DNA of 64,000 nt from positions 178,970 through 242,969 of the forward strand of contig JAZKAR010000001.1 in assembly GCA_040389065.1 (NCBI GenBank), given 5' to 3'. Positions 59,753-64,000 of this stretch are shown piece after piece. A program made the position numbers and the translations under genes. Numbering within the stretch: the stretch's first letter is position 1; each line of letters starts with the position of its first letter. This DNA comes from JAZKAR01 sp040389065 (GTDB lineage Bacteria > Pseudomonadota > Gammaproteobacteria > Burkholderiales > Casimicrobiaceae). The notes under the pieces are model-generated. The model saw only the letters and a list, made by a program, of their open reading frames with translations. It did not search any database and was not told the origin of the DNA.

Positions 59753-61120
59753 ATGCTATGGTTTAAACGAAAAACAACTTTAAAGCCTGGAAACCCTATC
59801 GAGTTTTTAGCATTAGGTGCATCTGACATAATTAATATTAATGTAGCATTAGATGCAGATATAACAAATATAGAACTAATATGTATAGGTTTAGATCGAG
59901 AAGGCCATTGGGTTGAAAACTATTTAGTAAATGCTTTTTGTAAACAATCGCAAGATGGAGCACTTACTCTTGTTAATCATCTCAGTATTAAAACATTGCT
60001 TCATCTTATATCTCCAGACGTCTCTCAACTGACATTTCTACTATCTATTAATGGGCAAGGAAATATTACTGAGTGGGGAAAAGGATTTATACATATAAAA
60101 ATACCTAAGCACACGTGGGAATGGGTGTTCCATGGCTCACAATTTAATTCGGTTTCAATACTTAATGCTTTTAGTTTTTTGCGCACGAAAGCTTTCTGGT
60201 CGGTTCAGATTCATGCTAAGTCAATTAGTGCAAGTTCTATAGAGAACTTTATAAATAGCATAAAAAAAATTCCTTCTGAAGAAATCATGCCGACGCCAGT
60301 TGTAGGAACAGTATTTGAAGTGGTGAACGATGCACAGGCGCAGTTAAAGCGAATTCAATTAATGGTTCCACACTTATTAGAATCTTACAAAGCAGTAGGT
60401 TCTTTGCTTCAAGAGAAGCAAGATACAGTTATGCCATCACGATGCTTGTTAGTGCTAGACCATACAAATGCCATGAAAGATGCATATGAAAATACAGGCG
60501 TTCAGCGATTATTAGAACAAATAGTACTACTATCTTCCCACTGGAACCCTTCTGCTGAAGTCGATGTTTTTTTTGCAGGAAAACAAACAACATATGTAGA
60601 AACTATGCGGTTAAGTCAACTTGATAAAGGTACCAAAAATTGGGTAAAAAAGTATCCAGATTTTAACCAACGAGTACAGTTTGGCTTAGGCATGCAATCT
60701 ATACGCTCAGTTGTCTATCCTGATAATAAGGGGGGCGAGGTCAAGCAATTATGTTTTGCTAAAACACCAACCTTAGTAGTTTGGGCAATAGGGCATGGGG
60801 TAGATGATGCACGTATGATGGAATGGCAAATAAGGTGGGCTTCTCGTGAGCCTATTTTTTGGGTATTTATAGTTGTTACGAAAAGGCGCTATCGTCTTAG
60901 ATCTGCATTTGAAGTAGAGCAACAGGGAGGAATTGGAGGGGAATTTTCTTTTTTAGATCATTTACATAAAATAGAAGATTGTACGCTGTTGAATGCAACG
61001 TATCTTACCGTAAGTAATTTAGAAGAATATAATTCTCATGATTTTTATAAAGTTGTGTTGGAGTGTTATTCCGAGTGGGTGTTAGAGGCTAGGCGTAAGG
61101 GGTTGCTGCCAAAAGTCTAA
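59753..61120 (+). CDS. TerD-VWA protein (TerF-like) of tellurite/stress resistance type
   Basis: The 455-residue protein has an N-terminal TerD-like domain (residues 1-170) and a C-terminal VWA-like domain from about residue 235. The VWA domain shows RCLLVLDHTNAMKDAY, an altered MIDAS start (D-H-T-N rather than D-x-S-x-S). It continues with PTLVVWAIGHGVDDARMMEWQIRWASREPIFWVF. This resembles TerF-type proteins that pair a calcium-binding TerD domain with VWA. It follows the DUF475 gene by 23 bases, consistent with a membrane plus cytoplasmic Ter-type complex. Repeat copy D begins 4 bases after the stop. Confidence 0.83.
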   Translation: MLWFKRKTTLKPGNPIEFLALGASDIININVALDADITNIELICIGLDREGHWVENYLVNAFCKQSQDGALTLVNHLSIKTLLHLISPDVSQLTFLLSINGQGNITEWGKGFIHIKIPKHTWEWVFHGSQFNSVSILNAFSFLRTKAFWSVQIHAKSISASSIENFINSIKKIPSEEIMPTPVVGTVFEVVNDAQAQLKRIQLMVPHLLESYKAVGSLLQEKQDTVMPSRCLLVLDHTNAMKDAYENTGVQRLLEQIVLLSSHWNPSAEVDVFFAGKQTTYVETMRLSQLDKGTKNWVKKYPDFNQRVQFGLGMQSIRSVVYPDNKGGEVKQLCFAKTPTLVVWAIGHGVDDARMMEWQIRWASREPIFWVFIVVTKRRYRLRSAFEVEQQGGIGGEFSFLDHLHKIEDCTLLNATYLTVSNLEEYNSHDFYKVVLECYSEWVLEARRKGLLPKV

Positions 61121-61123
61121 AAA

Positions 61124-61228
61124 TTAGAAGTTATGCAATCGAATTCTTTCGGTGTGTTGGTGGCTTGCCAAAGTTAGTATGCTGCCGACATTGCTAGGTT
61201 TTGAGTGAACTCAACTGTTTACTTCTAA
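61124..61228. repeat. Copy D of the dispersed imperfect palindromic repeat
   Basis: Left end TTAGAAGTTATGCAATCG and right end CAACTGTTTACTTCTAA, with TTTCGGTGTGTTGG in the interior, match the other copies. At 105 bp it is the shortest. It starts 4 bases after the TerD-VWA stop codon and separates that gene from the AIM24 gene. Confidence 0.8.
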
Positions 61229-61362
61229 AAAGAAATCTCTAAAAAATAAAGCACATTATTACGCTAGCGTTAACTATAAATATTAACACGTATAATTTTG
61301 CATCTTTTTGAGATTAGGATTTTTTGAAAGACACCCTAAGGTTTTGTTTAAGGGGGAATAAG

Positions 61363-62070
61363 ATGGCTCAGTTCGAAATAATTGGTGAAATTGATCCTTT
61401 TTTAAGGGTTCGTTTACGTCAAGGTGAGGGCTGTTTTTGTCTAAGAGGGTGTACAGTAATGCTGGATACGACTTTAGATTTGAGAGGTAAGGTTAAGGGA
61501 GATATCTCTAAATCAGTTTTTCGGAAAATAGTGCATAAAGCAGCTGTGTTTTTTCAAGAAATTGAAGCGGTTAGAGGGTCAGGAGAGTGTTTGATTGCTC
61601 CTAATTTACCAGGAAGTTTGAGAATTTTAGAAATTGGGGAAACTCAATATAATATAACGCGAGGTTCTTTTTTAGCGGGTAGCCGTGAGGCGCGCGTTGC
61701 AGCGCATGCTCAATCGTTAGATAAAGCATTATTATCTCATACAGGTGGGCTATTTATTTTAGAAACAGATGGCTTTGGGCAGGTGGCAGTATCTGGTTTC
61801 GGTTCTCTATACGAGGTTGAAATGGTGCCAGGCCATGAACTGATTGTTCATAATTCACACGTGGTAGCATGGCAAAGCACCTTAGATTTTGCACTTTCTA
61901 TTTCGACGACAGAAGATGGATTAGTTAGTAATGCAGTAAATGCTGTAATGAGTGGTGAAGGGATTGTTTTGCGCTTTTCGGGATATGGCAAAATTATCAT
62001 TTGTTCACGTAACCGCGATTCTTTTGCTGAATGGGTAAAAGAAAAAGCCATGGCTGTAAGAAAAAAATAA
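61363..62070 (+). CDS. AIM24 family protein
   Basis: The 235-residue protein has the AIM24 (TIGR00266) pattern: a beta-rich start with GQVAV-like strands, EIGETQYNITRGSFLAGS, LFILETDGFGQVAVSGFGSLYEV, and VDN-type HNSHVVAWQSTLDF. It closes with GIVLRFSGYGKIIICSRNRDSF. The ATG at 61363 has AAGGGGG upstream; an ATG-equivalent start at 61324 would add 13 residues. Its biochemical role is unknown. Position after the DUF475 and TerD-VWA genes suggests it belongs to the same stress cluster. Confidence 0.85.
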   Translation: MAQFEIIGEIDPFLRVRLRQGEGCFCLRGCTVMLDTTLDLRGKVKGDISKSVFRKIVHKAAVFFQEIEAVRGSGECLIAPNLPGSLRILEIGETQYNITRGSFLAGSREARVAAHAQSLDKALLSHTGGLFILETDGFGQVAVSGFGSLYEVEMVPGHELIVHNSHVVAWQSTLDFALSISTTEDGLVSNAVNAVMSGEGIVLRFSGYGKIIICSRNRDSFAEWVKEKAMAVRKK

Positions 62071-62086
62071 TCACTAAAGTCATAAT

Positions 62087-62121
62087 AAGCCCTTGGGGTC
62101 TAATTTTTAACCAAAGGGCTT
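62087..62121. terminator. Bidirectional terminator between AIM24 and rubredoxin genes
   Basis: AAGCCCTTGG pairs with CCAAAGGGCTT (one extra base) across an A/T loop. It lies between the convergent AIM24 and rubredoxin genes and has T-rich tracts on either strand. Confidence 0.75.
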
Positions 62122-62133
62122 ATTTCTTAGTGC

Positions 62134-62298
62134 TTATAACTCAATCATTTCAAAATCAGTTTTACGTGCACCGCATTCTGGGCATGTCCAGTTAATAGGT
62201 ACATTTTCCCATTTTGTTTGGGGGGGGATGCCATCCTGAGGCCAGCCTTCAGCCTCATCATAAATTACACCACATATTAGACACATATATTTTTTCAT
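62134..62298 (-). CDS. Rubredoxin
   Basis: Small iron electron carrier of 54 residues, MKKYMCLICGVIYDEAEGWP onward. Its four iron ligands are Cys6 and Cys9 (CLICG) and Cys39 and Cys42 (CPECG), with the aromatic W30 and the PQTKWENVPINWTCP stretch. Its codons include a run of eight C (G at 62220-62227 on the plus strand). It is convergent with AIM24 and divergent from thiD, which starts 37 bases away. Rubredoxin next to thiD is a familiar arrangement in betaproteobacteria. Confidence 0.95.
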   Translation of the reverse strand: MKKYMCLICGVIYDEAEGWPQDGIPPQTKWENVPINWTCPECGARKTDFEMIEL

Positions 62299-62334
62299 GT
62301 TATGCCCTATAGACTCAAAAGTGAAAATTGAAGT

Positions 62335-63156
62335 ATGAAAAACAAAGAAAAGGAATCGCCCTATTGTATCGCAGTATGTGCTGCAACAGACCCTACAAAT
62401 GGTGCGGGTATAGGTGGAGACATTTTAACCATCCAATCATTGGGCGCTTATCCTATAAGTGTGGTTACTGCTATTACAGTTCAAGATACCGTTGGAGTAA
62501 CTGGCGTGTATCCATTAAGTGCGAAGCTTGTACAGGCGCAGTGGCAATGTTTAGTGAATGATATTTCGCCTCAAGCAGTTAAATGGGGAATGCTTGGTAA
62601 TAGTGAAACGCTAGAAACTCTACGAGCATCTATTAGTAAGCTTGAAAACACTATCCCTATCGTTATTGATCCAGTCCTGGCGTCGGGTAGAGGAGATAAA
62701 CTAGCAGATGACGCTACTTGTTTAGCCTATCGCATGATAGATCTGCCACAAAAAAATGTGATTATTACACCTAACTATAAAGAGTTTTATCAAATTATGA
62801 AGGCTTCCAGTGAAATGCCAGTTGAATCACTGCTAGGTGCTTTTTTTGAAGCTAAAGGAGCCGCGAGTTGGCTATTATTAAAAGGGGTACATGCCCCGAC
62901 AGAACAGATAGTTCATCGTTTGTGGAATAAACAAGGTGAAGTTTTATCTCTAGAGTGCCACCGATTAGATGGAGAGTTCCATGGTTCAGGATGTACGTTC
63001 GGTTCAGCGTTAGCAGTATTTTTAGCCCAAGGGCAATCAGTACCTGAGGCAGTGATTTCAACACAAGCTTATGTTTTGAAATCACTAGAGGCTGCTTACT
63101 CTCTAGGTAATGGCCAATATATTCCTGCACGTAAATTTATTTTTAGAGAGCAATAA
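62335..63156 (+). CDS. thiD: Hydroxymethylpyrimidine/phosphomethylpyrimidine kinase
   Basis: ThiD phosphorylates HMP and HMP-P to HMP-PP for thiamine synthesis. The 273-residue ribokinase-fold protein has DPTNGAGIGGDILTIQSLG near the start, AVKWGMLGNSETLETL, IVIDPVLASGRGDKL, and the active-site DGEFHGSGCTFGSALAVFLAQG with the catalytic cysteine. It is divergent from rubredoxin, with only 36 bases between the start codons, and is followed by thiE after one base. Confidence 0.95.
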   Translation: MKNKEKESPYCIAVCAATDPTNGAGIGGDILTIQSLGAYPISVVTAITVQDTVGVTGVYPLSAKLVQAQWQCLVNDISPQAVKWGMLGNSETLETLRASISKLENTIPIVIDPVLASGRGDKLADDATCLAYRMIDLPQKNVIITPNYKEFYQIMKASSEMPVESLLGAFFEAKGAASWLLLKGVHAPTEQIVHRLWNKQGEVLSLECHRLDGEFHGSGCTFGSALAVFLAQGQSVPEAVISTQAYVLKSLEAAYSLGNGQYIPARKFIFREQ

Positions 63157-63157
63157 A

Positions 63158-63772
63158 GTGTTAAATCATGGTTTATACGCTATTACGCCTTCTGGCTGGG
63201 CAAAAGAAAAATTATTAAAAAATCTTAAAATCGCTTTAGAACATGGAGTTTCAACTGTTCAGTTTCGAGAAAAAACCCTTATAACGATTGAAAAGCTAGA
63301 TCTAGCAAGGGCAGTCGTTGCCCTATGCAAAGAATATGGCGTGCCATGCATTATAAATGATGAGCCAGAACTCGTTAAGGAGTGTGGTGCTGCTGGTATT
63401 CATGTTGGTCAAAATGATATGGCAGTAAAAGAGGTGCGGAATTATCTAGGAATGAAAGTGCTGATAGGGGCTTCTTGTTATGGCGATCGCTCTCTAGCAG
63501 AGAAAGCGATCAATGAAGGTGCTGATTATGTAGCATTTGGTAGTATCTTTCCCTCAACAACGAAACCAAACGCTCCCTATATAGGAGTGCAAAAACTGCA
63601 AGAGCTTTGTTCTGGTTTAAAGAAGCCATGTGTAGCAATAGGAGGCATCAATTCAGGCAATGTCACAGCGGTGTATGCTGCGGGAGCGCATTCTGTAGCA
63701 GTAATAGCCGCAATTTTTGAAGCAAACTCTATAGAATTGGCTGTTAAATCGTTATTGCCTAAAGTTTTATAG
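63158..63772 (+). CDS. thiE: Thiamine-phosphate synthase
   Basis: ThiE joins HMP-PP and thiazole phosphate to make thiamine phosphate. The TIM-barrel protein begins at a GTG (63158), giving (M)LNHGLYAITPSGW, the family start, with AGAGAG ten bases upstream; an ATG at 63110 would run into thiD. It has VQFREKT, INDEPELVKECGAAGIHVGQNDM, GASCYGDRSLAEKAINEGADYVAFGSIFPSTTK and CVAIGGINSGNV. The protein has 204 residues. An rRNA operon follows. Confidence 0.95.
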   Translation: MLNHGLYAITPSGWAKEKLLKNLKIALEHGVSTVQFREKTLITIEKLDLARAVVALCKEYGVPCIINDEPELVKECGAAGIHVGQNDMAVKEVRNYLGMKVLIGASCYGDRSLAEKAINEGADYVAFGSIFPSTTKPNAPYIGVQKLQELCSGLKKPCVAIGGINSGNVTAVYAAGAHSVAVIAAIFEANSIELAVKSLLPKVL

Positions 63773-63844
63773 CAAAAAACTTAAAAGTTAGTTGTTGAAA
63801 ATAAATAGCTTTTGATGAATTATTACAAAATTGTAATAAACTTG

Positions 63845-63873
63845 TTGACGGTGTAGGGGGTAGTGCGTAGAAT
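63845..63873 (+). promoter_or_regulatory. rRNA operon promoter
   Basis: TTGACG (63845-63850), a 17-base spacer and TAGAAT (63868-63873) form a strong sigma-70 promoter. Upstream is an A/T-rich segment with the palindrome ATTACAA-AA-TTGTAAT (about 63822-63837), suited to an UP element. The start site would be near 63880. Confidence 0.88.
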
Positions 63874-63947
63874 GCACTCCATCAGCAGCGAAACAAAAGA
63901 AAAGCGGTGCTGAGGTGGTGAAGAAAAGTTAGTAGAAATAAGAAGTT

Positions 63948-64000
63948 AGCTCTTTAAGAATTGAGATACAACTGATAAGTGTAGGTACTTGTTTTTAGGA
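63948..64000 (+). promoter_or_regulatory. rRNA leader with boxA antitermination site
   Basis: AGCTCTTTAAG at 63948-63958 matches boxA, and GATAAGTGTAGGTACTTG follows as in the leaders of betaproteobacterial rRNA operons. The 16S rRNA gene should start soon after the window ends. Confidence 0.85.

Noticed and set aside
1..64000. CRISPR arrays, prophage genes, integrases and tRNA genes
   Set aside because: No regularly spaced direct repeats, phage structural genes, recombinases or tRNA-like T-loop sequences were recognised by eye in the gaps.

Overview
This window reads as chromosomal DNA of an AT-rich betaproteobacterium, most likely an Alcaligenaceae-like member of the Burkholderiales. The evidence is the his gene order (hisC-B-H-A-F-I-E with separate hisI and hisE), a PhaR-type regulator, a stand-alone HslV-like protease resembling the betaproteobacterial proteasome homologue BPH, the rubredoxin-thiD-thiE neighbourhood, a surface-adhesin-E-like secreted protein, a class A RNase P RNA, and an rRNA leader of betaproteobacterial type. 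No species is assigned. Two clear ParB-binding parS palindromes and one variant place the segment in the origin-proximal part of the chromosome. The right end stops inside the leader of an rRNA operon.

Layout. 1-6.2 kb: a truncated ComEA-like gene, alr, a detached flgK-flgL pair and a YpfJ-type metallopeptidase. 6.8-12 kb: the his cluster on the minus strand, interrupted by a strong hairpin and by a terminator, without hisG or hisD. 12.3-20.7 kb: two tandem acetyl-CoA synthetases, a chemoreceptor with a C-terminal sensor region, an MHS-type transporter and PhaR. 20.9-29 kb: a secreted metzincin-like protease, anmK, a thioredoxin-like protein, tyrS, rppH, a polytopic membrane protein and a lytic transglycosylase. 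29.4-35.2 kb: dnaJ, dnaK and grpE with two heat-shock promoters, an RDD protein and rnpB. 35.3-46.3 kb: parS, a LuxR solo, rluE, icd, an envelope-glycan patch (one methyltransferase and two glycosyltransferases), cysE and the PBP1a gene. 46.5-50.4 kb: the sulfate ABC transporter. 50.4-58.4 kb: midA, a Sel1 protein, parS, trmL, an orphan DppC-like permease, trmB, alaS and the BPH-like protease. 58.6-62.1 kb: a Ter-type stress cluster (DUF475, TerD-VWA, AIM24). 62.1-64 kb: rubredoxin, thiD, thiE and the rRNA operon promoter.

How the genes work together. The sulfate importer and CysE feed cysteine synthesis. The MHS transporter, chemoreceptor and Acs pair may form an organic-acid sensing, uptake and activation module. 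The heat-shock genes form one minus-strand cluster with an extra promoter in front of dnaK.

The most interesting unexplained structure is a family of four imperfect palindromic repeats of about 105-135 bp. All four lie directly behind, or overlapping, the 3' end of a gene, and one copy supplies the last codons and stop of rluE. No CRISPR array, insertion sequence, prophage or tRNA gene was recognised.
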